The notes beneath the pieces are model-generated. The model was given only the letters and a program-made list of their open reading frames with translations, was not told the DNA's origin and did not search any database. A DNA stretch of 54,341 nucleotides. Origin: an uncultured Robinsoniella sp. GTDB taxonomy: Bacteria > Bacillota > Clostridia > Lachnospirales > Lachnospiraceae. The translations under genes were made by a program, and so were the position numbers. Within the stretch, counting starts at the first letter, position 1; each line of letters opens with the position of its first letter. This document shows positions 8,256 through 18,400 of the stretch, piece by piece. The stretch lies in NCBI GenBank assembly GCA_900539655.1, contig UQCR01000036.1:1-54341 (forward strand), read 5' to 3'.

Positions 8256-10289
8256 AAACAAATCAGATAACGCTCCATGGCAGAGTATGTGCAGTTCATG
8301 AAGTGCACGTGTAATTGCCACATACAAAAGCTTTGCATCACCCTCATTTTCCTGATAACTTTCTGTATCCGGATTCCAAAGTAAAACTGTGTCAAATTCC
8401 AAACCTTTGGTAAGGGCAATGGGAAGAACCATAACACCCTTTTGAAAGTTCATCTCAGTCCCATCTTCAACCGCAATCTGTTCAGCTAAAAGCCGTTCTA
8501 CATCTCCGGCTTCTTCCTGGGTGCGGCAGATGACTGCAGTGGTGTCAAATCCACGCTCCTGTATGCCTTTTATAATAGAAACAGCCTGTTCTGCCATTTC
8601 TTCCATGGAACACTGATACAGCTGAACGGGTGATCCATGACGGATTACAGGCTGTATCTTGTAGGCGCCGGAAGATGCTTTATCCAGAACTTTTCCTGCA
8701 TACTCTGAGATTTCAATGGTATTTCGGTAACTTTTAGCCAAAATGCGAAAATGTTCTTTTTCCGGATTAAAAACCTCATTGCACAATTCATCCCAGCTGT
8801 TCATACCAGTAGTATAGTTTATATTTTGTGAGACATCCCCCATGATGGTAAAGTAACAATCAGGCAGAGCATTTCTTAAGACATAGTAAATCATAGGACC
8901 AAAATCCTGCGCCTCATCTATGATAATCTGTCCGAACTCATCCGAGGGTTTTGGTTCTGTCATCCGTTTCCGGATAAATACCATTGCAGCAAGATCATAG
9001 ACATCAAATGATTCTTTTTGAATATCTGCCAGAGTGCAATCCACATTATGGGAATTATCATCGGATTCATAAGCCAGTAAAAAGTTGATATAAATTGCCA
9101 GAGGCGTTTTTGCTTCTGCTTCCCATTTAAAATAATTGCGATACTGGGTTAGCTTTTTTGAACGGTAATCTTTTTTAGAACCATCTGTCAACAGGCGGAT
9201 TCTGTTTTTGAGCCGTTCATTTAGCTGTGCCAGCTTTTGCTTCAGGGATAAACCTCGGCTGAGTCTAAGCGCTGAGCGGATACTTTCGGCAGAGAGGATT
9301 ACTCCCAGGACAGGATCCTTAATGCTTTTACAGGGGATGGACTGATATTCAATTTTTTTCAGATAGTCTCCCAGGCAATAAATAAAACTCAGTTTACTTT
9401 TAAATGCGGACTGAGGTTTCATCTGGATATATTGGAATTTTTTCTTCCAGTCTTTATCCAGAAGATAAACCAGAAAAAGGTCCATACGTTTCTGACCGAT
9501 GCCGGATACATCCAGTTCGGGCAGGCCGCTGGTAATATAGCTTAAAAGCATATCATTGCTTCCGATAATACAGAATTCCTCAGGAGAAAACCGATGTGCA
9601 TAGTTATATAAAATATAGGAGATTCGATGCATGGCAACGGTTGTTTTTCCGCTTCCGGCAACACCCTGGACAATAATATCCGTAAATGGAGTATCCCTTA
9701 TGATCTCATTTTGCTCTTTTTGTATGGTGGAAATAATATCACCCAATACAACGTCTTTATTTTTTGCAAGGTATTTGACTAATAGTTCGTCGTTGGATGC
9801 CACATCACTGTCGTAATAGCCAGTCAGTTTTCCCTGGACGATATCAAAGGTTCGTTTCAGCTTAAGGTCAATTTCAATATCACCGACCTCCGGGACATGA
9901 TAATTGCCACGTCCCAATGTATTTTCGTAGTAGACGCTGGAAACAGGGGCACGCCAATCCACAATGATAACTTCTGTTTTGTCACGGCTGATACCGTTTT
10001 TACCAATGTAAATACTTTCAGGCTTTGCAAATTCAGTTTCTTCATAATCCACACGTCCAAAATACGGCTTTTCCAGTGCCGCCCGGTTCTTGCGCAGGGA
10101 ATTGGCTGCATGGGTGGTGATATCCTGGCTTACAATTAACTGGTCATAAAGCTCCGTATCGCCCTGTTGTATGGCAATGTACAGTTCATCGGTTTCCCGG
10201 CGGCTGTTTTGCACCTGTTTCTCATATAATGCGATATTTTCTTTGATAATTTCGGTGCACTCCTGTAAATGCTGCTGTTCCTGATCCAT
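8250..10289 (-). CDS. helD: HelD-like RNA polymerase-recycling motor ATPase (UvrD/Rep superfamily 1)
   Basis: This is a 679-aa SF1 helicase-like ATPase. A charged N-terminal stretch (about residues 1-75) is predicted to form the antiparallel coiled-coil arm that in Bacillus HelD enters the RNA polymerase secondary channel. Walker A is GVAGSGKTTVAMHR (Lys215), Walker B is IIIDEAQDFGPM (Asp458-Glu459), then AKSYRNTIEI, LTKGLEFDTVLLW and LLYVAITRALHELHIL (motifs IV-VI). Between Walker A and B is a roughly 200-residue insertion, as in HelD and unlike UvrD. HelD is known to remove stalled RNA polymerase from DNA or nucleic acid. Start: ATG at 10289 behind AGAGGAGG; a longer reading frame begins 45 nt earlier without a better site. 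It is a single-gene unit flanked by palindromes. An ordinary UvrD-like DNA helicase is the alternative. Confidence 0.87.
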   Translation of the reverse strand: MDQEQQHLQECTEIIKENIALYEKQVQNSRRETDELYIAIQQGDTELYDQLIVSQDITTHAANSLRKNRAALEKPYFGRVDYEETEFAKPESIYIGKNGISRDKTEVIIVDWRAPVSSVYYENTLGRGNYHVPEVGDIEIDLKLKRTFDIVQGKLTGYYDSDVASNDELLVKYLAKNKDVVLGDIISTIQKEQNEIIRDTPFTDIIVQGVAGSGKTTVAMHRISYILYNYAHRFSPEEFCIIGSNDMLLSYITSGLPELDVSGIGQKRMDLFLVYLLDKDWKKKFQYIQMKPQSAFKSKLSFIYCLGDYLKKIEYQSIPCKSIKDPVLGVILSAESIRSALRLSRGLSLKQKLAQLNERLKNRIRLLTDGSKKDYRSKKLTQYRNYFKWEAEAKTPLAIYINFLLAYESDDNSHNVDCTLADIQKESFDVYDLAAMVFIRKRMTEPKPSDEFGQIIIDEAQDFGPMIYYVLRNALPDCYFTIMGDVSQNINYTTGMNSWDELCNEVFNPEKEHFRILAKSYRNTIEISEYAGKVLDKASSGAYKIQPVIRHGSPVQLYQCSMEEMAEQAVSIIKGIQERGFDTTAVICRTQEEAGDVERLLAEQIAVEDGTEMNFQKGVMVLPIALTKGLEFDTVLLWNPDTESYQENEGDAKLLYVAITRALHELHILCHGALSDLFN

Positions 10290-10455
10290 CGTCTGACCTC
10301 CTCTTGTTATATAATGTATTTCGTATCCTTTCATAACCCTGTACAGATACGCTCTTATTTTTAGCGACAGGGTACTATCATATCAAAAATCATAATAAAA
10401 TACCAGCAGTATTGTGTAAATATTGGGAAAATATGATGCTTTTTGTACTGCCGGG

Positions 10456-10509
10456 AACAAAATTCTGCCGGCTGCACGCCACGTTTTGCGAGACGTACAG
10501 CCGGCAGAA
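10456..10509 (-). terminator. Terminator of the araC-DUF402 operon
   Basis: TTCTGCCGGCTG (10463-10474) pairs perfectly with 10498-10509, and ACG (10476-10478) with CGT (10494-10496), leaving a 15-nt loop. On the minus strand the stem is followed by AATTTTGTT. It lies 122 nt past the DUF402 stop and upstream of helD. Confidence 0.7.
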
Positions 10510-10523
10510 ATAAATCAAACACC

Positions 10524-10600
10524 AACTAGTACAGCGTTGCACAAATAACTGTGAATATAGCATCCGCTATCTGTTTATTTACGCAATGCTGTACTAGAGC
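10524..10600. repeat. Palindromic element B (77 bp, MITE-like)
   Basis: A 15-bp outer stem (10526-10540 with 10583-10597, one G-T) and, after a 2-nt mismatch, a further 6-bp stem (10543-10548 with 10575-10580) enclose a small inner ATAGC/GCTAT hairpin. There is no T-run. The terminal inverted repeats CTAGTACAGCRTTGC resemble those of a small non-autonomous element. The rest of the gap 10290-10631 holds the neighbouring terminator and no gene. Confidence 0.6.
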
Positions 10601-10631
10601 AATATTATTTAATTCATTGTATGATGCTGCA

Positions 10632-11120
10632 CTATATATCCTTAATTTCAGCATCGTCAATATATTTCTGGTATTTATGGAAATCACCCCGGTAGATTAC
10701 GTGAAGCAGCGTATCCAGCTGCCTAAGGGCTTTTTGCATCATTTCCGAAGTAATTAAGGACTGTTCCATGGCATCGGCCAGTTCATCCAGGTCTATGACT
10801 TTGAGCTTTCCATCCGGATAGACGATGACATCAGCCAGAAGGTCTGTGAATATATAAGTATCAGTGGATTCCTCATAATCATAGGTAATGATATCGCAGT
10901 ACCAGCTGATCAGCCGGCTTTCATGGTCATAGAACTTGCTGACTTTGATTCCTTTATCCAGAAGATAACAGGAAAGCCCGTGATGCAGTGTTTTTTTAGG
11001 ATGAAGAGTATCCCATTTCGTAAGAATGATATGGTCATCCCGGTAAAGCAGTATATCGTCTTTTAATAAAACACATTCCTCAGGGATGAGGCGTTTACGG
11101 TATAAAATGGGGTTGGTCAT
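10632..11120 (-). CDS. DUF402 domain protein (Ntdp/FomD-like fold)
   Basis: The 162-aa protein carries the DUF402 signature: WYCDIITYDYE (about 73-83) followed by TDLLADVIVYPDGKLKVIDLDELADA (about 91-116, described by key residues W, D-x-x-Y, D-L-x-x-D, Y-P-D-G, D-x-D-E). In characterised members, such as the Staphylococcus nucleoside tri/diphosphatase and FomD, these acidic residues hold metal ions and the protein hydrolyses a nucleotide phosphate. That activity is only inferred here. The ATG overlaps the stop of the upstream araC gene by 4 nt (ATGA), so the two are translationally coupled. Its pairing with an AraC regulator next to fucI is unexplained. Confidence 0.82.
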   Translation of the reverse strand: MTNPILYRKRLIPEECVLLKDDILLYRDDHIILTKWDTLHPKKTLHHGLSCYLLDKGIKVSKFYDHESRLISWYCDIITYDYEESTDTYIFTDLLADVIVYPDGKLKVIDLDELADAMEQSLITSEMMQKALRQLDTLLHVIYRGDFHKYQKYIDDAEIKDI

Positions 11121-12055
11121 GGCAGTACCTCCGATGGTATATTTTTTACAACGGTCAGAGAATCGTTTTCTACAAATTCCTGCTCCGATGATTTACGCTT
11201 ATAATAGGTAAGGTTATAGGAATCCGGATCTGTCAGTTTTAAAAATTCGCTTGGGGTACAGCCCGTAATCTCCTTAAATACACGGTTAAATGTACGTATA
11301 TTATTAAAGCCGCAGTCGATAGCAATGTCTGTGACTTTGCTGCTGGTATTTTTAAGCTCGTTGGCAGCGTGCTCTACGCGCACCATGTTCAGATAGGTGA
11401 CGAAATTAATCCCAATCAGTTTTTTAAATACCTTAGAAAAATGGCTTTCGCTGAAACTCATCTGTTTTGCGGCAAATGACAGCGTAATATTGTCGGCATA
11501 GTGTTCTTCCATATAAGATAAGAGCTGCTGCATGTCGTATAGCATGTTAATGCGTTTACTGGTGCTTTGCAGGCCGCTGTCATTCTTGGGCAATCTGCGT
11601 TTCAACAGATACCAGAACTCCCGTAAGGCGGCTGTTATGATCTCTTTGTAATAAGATTCCTTGTTCTTAAGCTCCTCACCCACTCTGTCCAGCAGGGATC
11701 TCAGCATTTCGCTCATCCCGTAGGATTCCAGCATTTCTCTGGTTACGCAGGGATGTGAAAACTGGGAATGGTGATAAAGAGAACTGATAATGCCAGGATC
11801 AAAGATAATGAATTCCAGGATATTCTCCATATTTGACGAGTCACTGTAATGGAAATCACCCGTGTCCACAATGACCAGGTCACCGGCGTGAGCAGTAAAA
11901 ATATCATCATTGATGCTGAAATGGGCACTGCCCTGGCGGACATAAATAAATTCAATCTCCTGATGCCAGTGTGCCAGGAAGCTGATATTCTCATAGGATG
12001 AATGCCACACCATAAAATCGGAATCATAGGAACGGACTTCATGGAATGCTTTCAT
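11117..12055 (-). CDS. AraC-family transcriptional regulator, divergent from fucI
   Basis: A cupin-type ligand-binding domain occupies about residues 20-90 (HWHQEIEFIYVRQGSAHF, then GDLVIVDTGDFHYS). Two helix-turn-helix motifs of the AraC DNA-binding domain lie at about 180-280: LSFAAKQMSFSESHFSKVFK and the signature ASKVTDIAIDCGFNNIRTFNRVFKEITGCTPSEF-like stretch (key residues F-N, R-x-F-K, G-x-x-P). A roughly 35-residue C-terminal tail follows, longer than usual. The gene is transcribed away from fucI from a 239-bp shared region and is therefore the likely sugar-responsive regulator of fucI; this is inference from position. It is followed by the overlapping DUF402 gene. Confidence 0.9.
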   Translation of the reverse strand: MKAFHEVRSYDSDFMVWHSSYENISFLAHWHQEIEFIYVRQGSAHFSINDDIFTAHAGDLVIVDTGDFHYSDSSNMENILEFIIFDPGIISSLYHHSQFSHPCVTREMLESYGMSEMLRSLLDRVGEELKNKESYYKEIITAALREFWYLLKRRLPKNDSGLQSTSKRINMLYDMQQLLSYMEEHYADNITLSFAAKQMSFSESHFSKVFKKLIGINFVTYLNMVRVEHAANELKNTSSKVTDIAIDCGFNNIRTFNRVFKEITGCTPSEFLKLTDPDSYNLTYYKRKSSEQEFVENDSLTVVKNIPSEVLP

Positions 12056-12092
12056 AATATGTGTTTGACCTCATGTTCTTTCTATTTCTATT

Positions 12093-12106
12093 TTAAAACG
12101 TTTAAC
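12093..12106. promoter_or_regulatory. cre-like imperfect palindrome in the araC/fucI divergent region
   Basis: TTAAAACGTTTAAC is a near-palindrome centred on CG (7 of 8 arm positions pair if one mismatch is allowed), resembling a LacI-family or CcpA site. It is between the araC start and its own -10, so it could be a roadblock for araC. Weak evidence. Confidence 0.3.
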
Positions 12107-12128
12107 AGTGTTTTGGTGTTGATGATAT

Positions 12129-12157
12129 AGTATAACAAAAATCACAAAAATTGTCCA
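12129..12157 (-). promoter_or_regulatory. Promoter of the araC-DUF402 operon
   Basis: On the minus strand TGGACA (12152-12157), 17 nt and TATACT (12129-12134) form a near-consensus promoter. The start point would be near 12122, about 65 nt before the AraC ATG. Confidence 0.7.
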
Positions 12158-12176
12158 TATCCTAACATAATTTTAC

Positions 12177-12205
12177 GTGCAAAATGAAAAAATATGTTGT
12201 ATACT
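12177..12205 (+). promoter_or_regulatory. Promoter of fucI
   Basis: TATACT (12200-12205) is a good -10. The hexamer 17 nt upstream, GTGCAA, matches the -35 consensus at only three positions, as expected for an activator-dependent promoter. It faces away from the araC promoter, whose -35 is only about 20 bp away. Confidence 0.55.
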
Positions 12206-12294
12206 TAGTACATAAAATGCGGAAGGGATAAAATCGCATTGTGTAAAGTGTATAAACAAACCAAACAATTTTATTAAAATGGAGGTAATTTCAA

Positions 12295-14088
12295 ATGGCA
12301 GAAAGCAGATTGATCGGTGGATACCCAGTAATTGGAATCAGACCAACAATTGACGGACGTAGAGGCGCTTTGGATGTAAGAGGTTCTCTGGAAGAGCAGA
12401 CTATGAACATGGCGAAATCAGCAGCTAAATTATTCGAAGAGAATTTAAAATATTCAAATGGTGAACCGGTTAAAGTTGTAATTGCAGATACTACAATCGG
12501 ACGTGTTGGTGAAACAGCAGCCTGTGCTGAAAAGTTCAGAAAAGAAGGCGTTGATATTACACTGACGGTTACTCCTTGCTGGTGCTATGGCGCTGAGACA
12601 ATGGATATGGACAAAAACACGATTAAAGGTGTATGGGGATTCAATGGTACAGAAAGACCAGGTGCTGTTTATCTTGCATCCGTTCTTGCAACACATGCAC
12701 AAAAAGGACTTCCTGCTTTTGGTATTTACGGACATGATGTTTGTGATGCAGATGATACAGATATTCCTTGTGACGTTAAAGAAAAATTATTAAGATTTGG
12801 CCGTGCAGCTGTAGCAGCAGCTTCTATGAGAGGAAAATCTTATTTACAGATCGGTTCCATCTGTATGGGAATCGGCGGATCTATCATTGATCCTGCATTT
12901 ATTGAAGAATACTTAGGCATGAGGGTAGAATCTGTTGATGAAGTAGAAATCATCCGTCGTATGACAGAAGGCATCTATGATGAAGCGGAATTCAAGAAAG
13001 CACTTGCATGGTCCAAAGAAAAATGCAAAATCGGATTTGACAAGAACCCACCTGAATTACAGGTATCTGATGAGCAGAAAGAAAAAGATTTTGAATTCGT
13101 AGTTAAGATGATGTGTATCATCAAAGACTTAATGAATGGAAATAAAAACCTGGATGCTAAATTCTCTGAAGAAGCAATCGGACACAATGCTATCGCAGCT
13201 GGATTCCAGGGACAGAGACAGTGGACAGATTTCTATCCAAACTGTGACTTCCCGGAAGCAATGTTAAATACTTCTTTCGACTGGAATGGAGCAAGAGAGC
13301 CATATATCCTGGCTACAGAAAATGACGTATTAAACGGACTTGGCATGATGTTCATGAAATTACTGACTAACAGAGCACAGATCTTTGCAGATGTTCGTAC
13401 ATACTGGAGCCCGGAAGCAGTTAAAAAAGCTACCGGATATGATATCGAAGGTGTTGCAAAAGAAGCAGGCGGATTTATCCACTTAATCAACTCAGGTGCA
13501 GCTTGCCTCGATGCAAACGGACAGGCAAAAGATGAAAACGGCAACGGCGTTATGAAGCCATGGTATGAAGTTACAGAAGCAGACCAGGATGCAATCATGA
13601 ACGCAACTACCTGGAATCCTGCTGATAACGGATACTTCAGAGGAGGCGGATTCTCATCCCGTTTCTTAACAGAAGCTGAAATGCCGGTAACCATGATCCG
13701 TCTGAACCTTGTAAAAGGCTTAGGACCGGTTCTTCAGATCGCAGAAGGACATACTGTAAAACTTCCTGACGAAGTATCTGATAAATTATGGAAGAGAACA
13801 GACTATACATGGCCATGTACCTGGTTTGCACCAAGAACAACCGGAGAAGGCGCATTTAAGACAGCTTATGATGTAATGAATAACTGGGGCGCTAACCACG
13901 GTGCAATCAGCTACGGACACATCGGAGCAGACTTAATCACAATGTGCTCTATGTTAAGAATCCCGGTTGCTATGCATAACGTACCGGAAGAAGATATCTT
14001 CAGACCAGCTTCCTGGAATGCATTCGGACAGGATAAAGAAGGTCAGGATTACAGAGCTTGTGCAGCTTACGGACCATTATACAAATAA
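12295..14088 (+). CDS. fucI: L-fucose isomerase
   Basis: This converts L-fucose to L-fuculose (and D-arabinose to D-ribulose), with Mn2+. At 597 aa it is close to the 591-aa E. coli enzyme. The metal ligands appear conserved: Glu342 in ILATENDVL, Asp366 in IFADVRTYW and His542 in YGHIGADL, equivalent to E337, D361 and H528 of E. coli. The N terminus LIGGYPVIGIRPTIDGRRG is characteristic. Codon use is noticeably biased toward the highly expressed set. The start has TGGAGG with good spacing. Fuculokinase and fuculose-phosphate aldolase are not in this window, so the rest of the pathway must be elsewhere, or the enzyme may serve another sugar. Monocistronic, with its own terminator. Confidence 0.96.
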   Translation: MAESRLIGGYPVIGIRPTIDGRRGALDVRGSLEEQTMNMAKSAAKLFEENLKYSNGEPVKVVIADTTIGRVGETAACAEKFRKEGVDITLTVTPCWCYGAETMDMDKNTIKGVWGFNGTERPGAVYLASVLATHAQKGLPAFGIYGHDVCDADDTDIPCDVKEKLLRFGRAAVAAASMRGKSYLQIGSICMGIGGSIIDPAFIEEYLGMRVESVDEVEIIRRMTEGIYDEAEFKKALAWSKEKCKIGFDKNPPELQVSDEQKEKDFEFVVKMMCIIKDLMNGNKNLDAKFSEEAIGHNAIAAGFQGQRQWTDFYPNCDFPEAMLNTSFDWNGAREPYILATENDVLNGLGMMFMKLLTNRAQIFADVRTYWSPEAVKKATGYDIEGVAKEAGGFIHLINSGAACLDANGQAKDENGNGVMKPWYEVTEADQDAIMNATTWNPADNGYFRGGGFSSRFLTEAEMPVTMIRLNLVKGLGPVLQIAEGHTVKLPDEVSDKLWKRTDYTWPCTWFAPRTTGEGAFKTAYDVMNNWGANHGAISYGHIGADLITMCSMLRIPVAMHNVPEEDIFRPASWNAFGQDKEGQDYRACAAYGPLYK

Positions 14089-14107
14089 AGACTATAGTTA
14101 AAATATC

Positions 14108-14145
14108 AGAACCATTGCATGATATCGGTGCAATGGTTCTTTTTT
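14108..14145 (+). terminator. Terminator of fucI
   Basis: A perfect 12-bp stem (14108-14119 with 14129-14140), 9-nt loop and a T-rich tail of more than ten T with one C. Confidence 0.93.
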
Positions 14146-14299
14146 CTTTTTTTGATTTTATAAATATCATCTAAGAATAAAATTACCAGATATCAAAGAA
14201 TCTTTCTCTTTTCTTTAATCATGAAGTTCGGTATGATTTAATAGAAGCTATAGAACTGAAATTTAATTTAAACACGCTCTGGAACAGGCAGGTAATTGT

Positions 14300-15349
14300 A
14301 TGAAAATCCATGAAAAACTTCAGTTACATGCTGAGGAAATGAAAAATAAACATTTGGATAGAGAAAATAAAAATAAGATCCAAAAGCAGCGTAGAGATTT
14401 ACCGAAAAAAAGAATGATACCATTTTTTTTCTATGAGACGGGCACGGTTCATGTAATGGTTGACTTTCTAAAAGACCTTGGAGAAATGAAAAGCTTCTTT
14501 TATGATAACGAAATAAGTGAGTCTTTTGAAAAGAGATGCACCTGGGCTAAGAATGAAAAGCACCAGCATCAGCATGCTTACATAGAAGCATTTTATCTGA
14601 TCAGGGGGGAGGCGGTACAGAATATTGGAAAAAAATCTTATACGGTGTCAGAAGGGGAATTCTGGATTATGAACTCATCCGTTTCCCATTGTATTGTCCT
14701 GAGGGATAGGGAAACGCTGCTAATGAATATACTAATCAGCGAGGAATGCTATCAAAAAGTTGTTGCCCAGGTTGTGAATGATCAAAATCCTTTGTATCAT
14801 TTTTTAATGAATGAAATATATGAAAATGAGAAAAGGCCTGAGTATCTTCGCTATAGAATTAAAAAAAATGCAATGGTAGAGGAGGATTTCAGCAGAATGA
14901 TTGGAGAAGCAGAAGCGCAAAGGCCTTTTATGCAGCAGCTGATGGAGAATATTCTTGCCAACATTTTTTTAGAGCTGTCAAGGACAGAGCTATACCAGTC
15001 TGAAAGCCAAAAAAGACGGAAGAAAACACTGGATATTTATCAGGTAATGGAGTATATCAGCCGCAACTATCAGCAGGTAACACTGAATGATCTTGCGGAA
15101 CAGTTTTATTATACGCCTGCTTATATCTCCAGATTCCTACGTGAACACACCGGAATGAATTTCAGAAGTATGGTATGTAAGCTGAAGCTGGAAAAAGCAA
15201 GGGAAATGCTGGCAAATACAAACTGGTCAATTGAAAAGATTTCAGAGAGTATGAATTATAGCAGCCGAAAGCATTTTGAGAAATCATTCCGGGAATTATT
15301 TTGTCAGACGCCTTATCAATATCGGAAGAATCTGGAATCTCACGATTAA
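14300..15349 (+). CDS. AraC-family transcriptional regulator upstream of the rhamnosidase
   Basis: The 349-aa protein has a lysine-rich N terminus, a cupin-like sensor with HQHQHAYIEAFYLIRGE (about 90-106), and a C-terminal AraC DNA-binding domain (about 250-345) with LNDLAEQFYYTPAYISRFLR and WSIEKISESMNYSSRKHFEKSFRE-like helices (key residues I-S, Y-S-S, F-x-K-x-F, P-Y-Q-Y-R). It ends 125 nt before the alpha-L-rhamnosidase gene in the same direction. A rhamnoside or rhamnose response is inferred only from that position. The start follows a weak GCAGGT site. Its own promoter is not obvious in 14150-14299, where only AT-rich sequence is visible. Confidence 0.88.
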   Translation: MKIHEKLQLHAEEMKNKHLDRENKNKIQKQRRDLPKKRMIPFFFYETGTVHVMVDFLKDLGEMKSFFYDNEISESFEKRCTWAKNEKHQHQHAYIEAFYLIRGEAVQNIGKKSYTVSEGEFWIMNSSVSHCIVLRDRETLLMNILISEECYQKVVAQVVNDQNPLYHFLMNEIYENEKRPEYLRYRIKKNAMVEEDFSRMIGEAEAQRPFMQQLMENILANIFLELSRTELYQSESQKRRKKTLDIYQVMEYISRNYQQVTLNDLAEQFYYTPAYISRFLREHTGMNFRSMVCKLKLEKAREMLANTNWSIEKISESMNYSSRKHFEKSFRELFCQTPYQYRKNLESHD

Positions 15350-15474
15350 AAATCGCTTTTAATACGTATCAGAGGGTATTTTTTCCCATCTCAAAGGGTA
15401 GAAGATAAAATGACAGTCTTTTACAATATAGGTACGGTTTGAATAAACCAAAAGAGAAAAAGGGAGGAAATTTG

Positions 15475-18400
15475 ATGCGTAAAATAGTCAAAAAAAGCTT
15501 TGCGTATGTTCTGGCGGCGGCAGTAGTATCGGGATCAGTACCCACCGCTGCCCTTACCACCGCAGCGGCAGGATTAAAAAAAGAAAACCGGCAGATAGCG
15601 GCTAAAACAGGTGAAACCACAAGCATCGTTAATTTGAAAACAGAAGGAAAAGAAAATCCGCTGGGGGTAGATACTGCCAGTCCGGTATTTTCCTGGCAAA
15701 TGTTATCAGATGCAACGGGAATTAACCAGATATCCTATCAACTCGTGGTACAAAAAGCGGATGATAATGCGGTGGTATGGGATTCCGGAGAAGTGAAATC
15801 AGGAGATTCTGCAGCAGTTACATATGGTGGCAGCAGTCTGGAAGCCAGTACCGGATACAACTGGTCTGTAGTAGTGAAAGACAACTTTGGAAACGAGACA
15901 GTGTCTGATCCTGCTTATTTTGAAACATCACTGATGAGTACTGATCTAAGTGCCTGGGACGGTGCCGAATGGATTGGTGCCGATGAATTATCACTGGATG
16001 CGGCAGGCTCGACCCTGTTTGATATTTCAACTAAGGTGCGGATACCAAAAGGAAGTACAGGCGCATCAGTCATCTTTGGTGCAGATGATTTTCGGTTGAA
16101 AAACAAATTATTCAACATTGATATGATGGAAGGTGAAAACTACTTCCGCGTTGAACTGGATATATCTCAGGTAGACGAAAGTGGCGGTGCGGCAATCAAC
16201 ATATACAGAGTGGGTTATTTTGATGGAGATACGCCGGAACAGCCATTTATGGTAATTAATAAGGTAAATAACCAGGTGACGAATCTGGATGAACTGATCA
16301 CAAACGAAAATAAAAATGAGACACATACATTGGAGCTTAACGTGGTTACCAGTACTCTTACAATGTTTATTGACGGACAGGAGATTGCAGTCTCCGAGGC
16401 CGCAAACGGCAGTGGAACATCAGGAGGTATCGTACTAAGTGATCAGGGAAGTTCAGACGCTATGACATTTCCTAATCTGAATTCAATAGGATTTGCCGCT
16501 AGGGCAGGACAGAAAGCCATTTTCACCGATTATGAGCTGAAGAACCCCGGGTTTGGCACAGGTATATTGTTTGGGGAAAAAACAGGGGCCTCTTATAGCA
16601 TCTGGAATGATAAAGAAGGCATAACGATAGAAGGAAGTAAAATAACAGTGGAGGGGACAGAAGGGGACATTATGGCCTATGGAGATCCTTCTTATGCATC
16701 AGAGCCCTATCTGCGTACAGATTTTACACTGGATAACCAGGTGGCGTCGGCAAGGCTATATATGGGGATCCAGGGGATCGGAGATTTCTACATAAATGGA
16801 GAAGAAGTGGCTCCGGATGAGTGGTTTAAACAGGGATCCATGGAATACCGGGAGGAAATTGGTTACAATGTATATGATGTAACGGATTACCTGGCACAGG
16901 GTGAAAATGCCATGGGTGCAGTTCTGGGTGAAGGCTGGTGGACAGGTCACGCATGTACTTTTTCTGACGGGACATACAATTATTATGGTGACCAAGAAGC
17001 ATTGCTGATAAAATTGGTTGTTAACTATGCGGATGGAACGAGTGAAACAATTGTAACAGATGACGATACGTGGGAGTATTATGGTGATGGTCCGGTACGT
17101 TTCGCATCATTATTTGAAGGTGAGCGATACGATGCCACAAAAGAGGATGAGATAGATGGCTTTACCAAGGCAGATTACAATGCTGAGGCAGCGGGATGGA
17201 GACAGGCGGAGGCTATTGAAACGAGAAAGCCGTTTGCTGATCAGAAGCTGATTGTCCGCCATGATGATGAAGTGCATGTGATTAATACCCTGGAAGCTTC
17301 TTTAATGGGAGAAAATAAAAAAGGCAGCGGAAGCTATATCTATGATTTCGGCGAAAATGTAGCTGCTGTCCCTCAGATTACAATTCCTTCTGAATTAGCT
17401 GAAGAGGGGGAAACCATTACCATCCGGGTAGCCGAGATGTTATATCCTGAACTGGATGAGTATGGAGATCTGGCTGGAAACCTTCTGCAGGAAAATTATC
17501 GTGCAGCGCTGACTACGGATTTTTATACGATGAAGGCCGGAGAGCAGACCTATGTACCGGACCTTACTTTCCATGGCTACCGATACATAGAGATCACAGG
17601 CCTTAAGCAAGCGTTACCTGCCGAATATGTGAAGTCATTGGTTCTTTCTTCCATTGATAATACAGCTACATTTGACAGTTCGAATGAACTGGTAAACCGC
17701 CTGTTTAAAAATGGGCAGAATTCAGAAGCAAGCAATTATATTACCCTGCCAACTGATTGTCCTCAGAGAAATGAACGAATGGGATGGATGGGGGATGCAA
17801 ATGTTTATGCCCTTGCCGGAAGTTATAATGCAAACACTTATCAGTTTTTGCGTCAGTGGATGAATTGTGTCAGACAGACACAGGGAGCGGACGGAATGAC
17901 CGGGCATGTATCTCCAAACTATCCTTCTTTTAATATGGAGACAGGTGAGGTCAAAGTTGGAGGAATGTCCTTTGGGATTACCTGGAATAGTGCAATTGTA
18001 TTTATACCTTTTTTCTTATACCAGCAATATGGAGATACAGCCATAGTACAGGAAAACATGGATGCTATCTATGCCTACATGAAGAATCTGGAGGGCAAAC
18101 CGTTAAGCTATGAAAAGGATGGGGAAAAACATGCAGAACCGGCGCTTACCTCTCAAACAGGTTTTCTGTGTGATCATCTGTCCGTAGTAGATACAGACGG
18201 AGCGATGCTGGGGAATGCAATGTATGTGTATTGTCTCCGGTCTGTGGCGGCAATGGCAAAAGCCCTGGGGCAGAAAGAAAATGCGGATAAATATACAGCA
18301 ATGTATGATGCGGCGAAAGAAGCCTGGAATCGTATCTATATAGATGCGGAAAGTGGAAAATCGTGTTCTGCAAACGGAAGTATTATCCATACGCAGGCGT

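Noticed and set aside
12093..12106. Strong CcpA cre site controlling fucI
   Set aside because: The palindrome is imperfect and lies on the araC side, away from the fucI promoter; kept only as a weak candidate.
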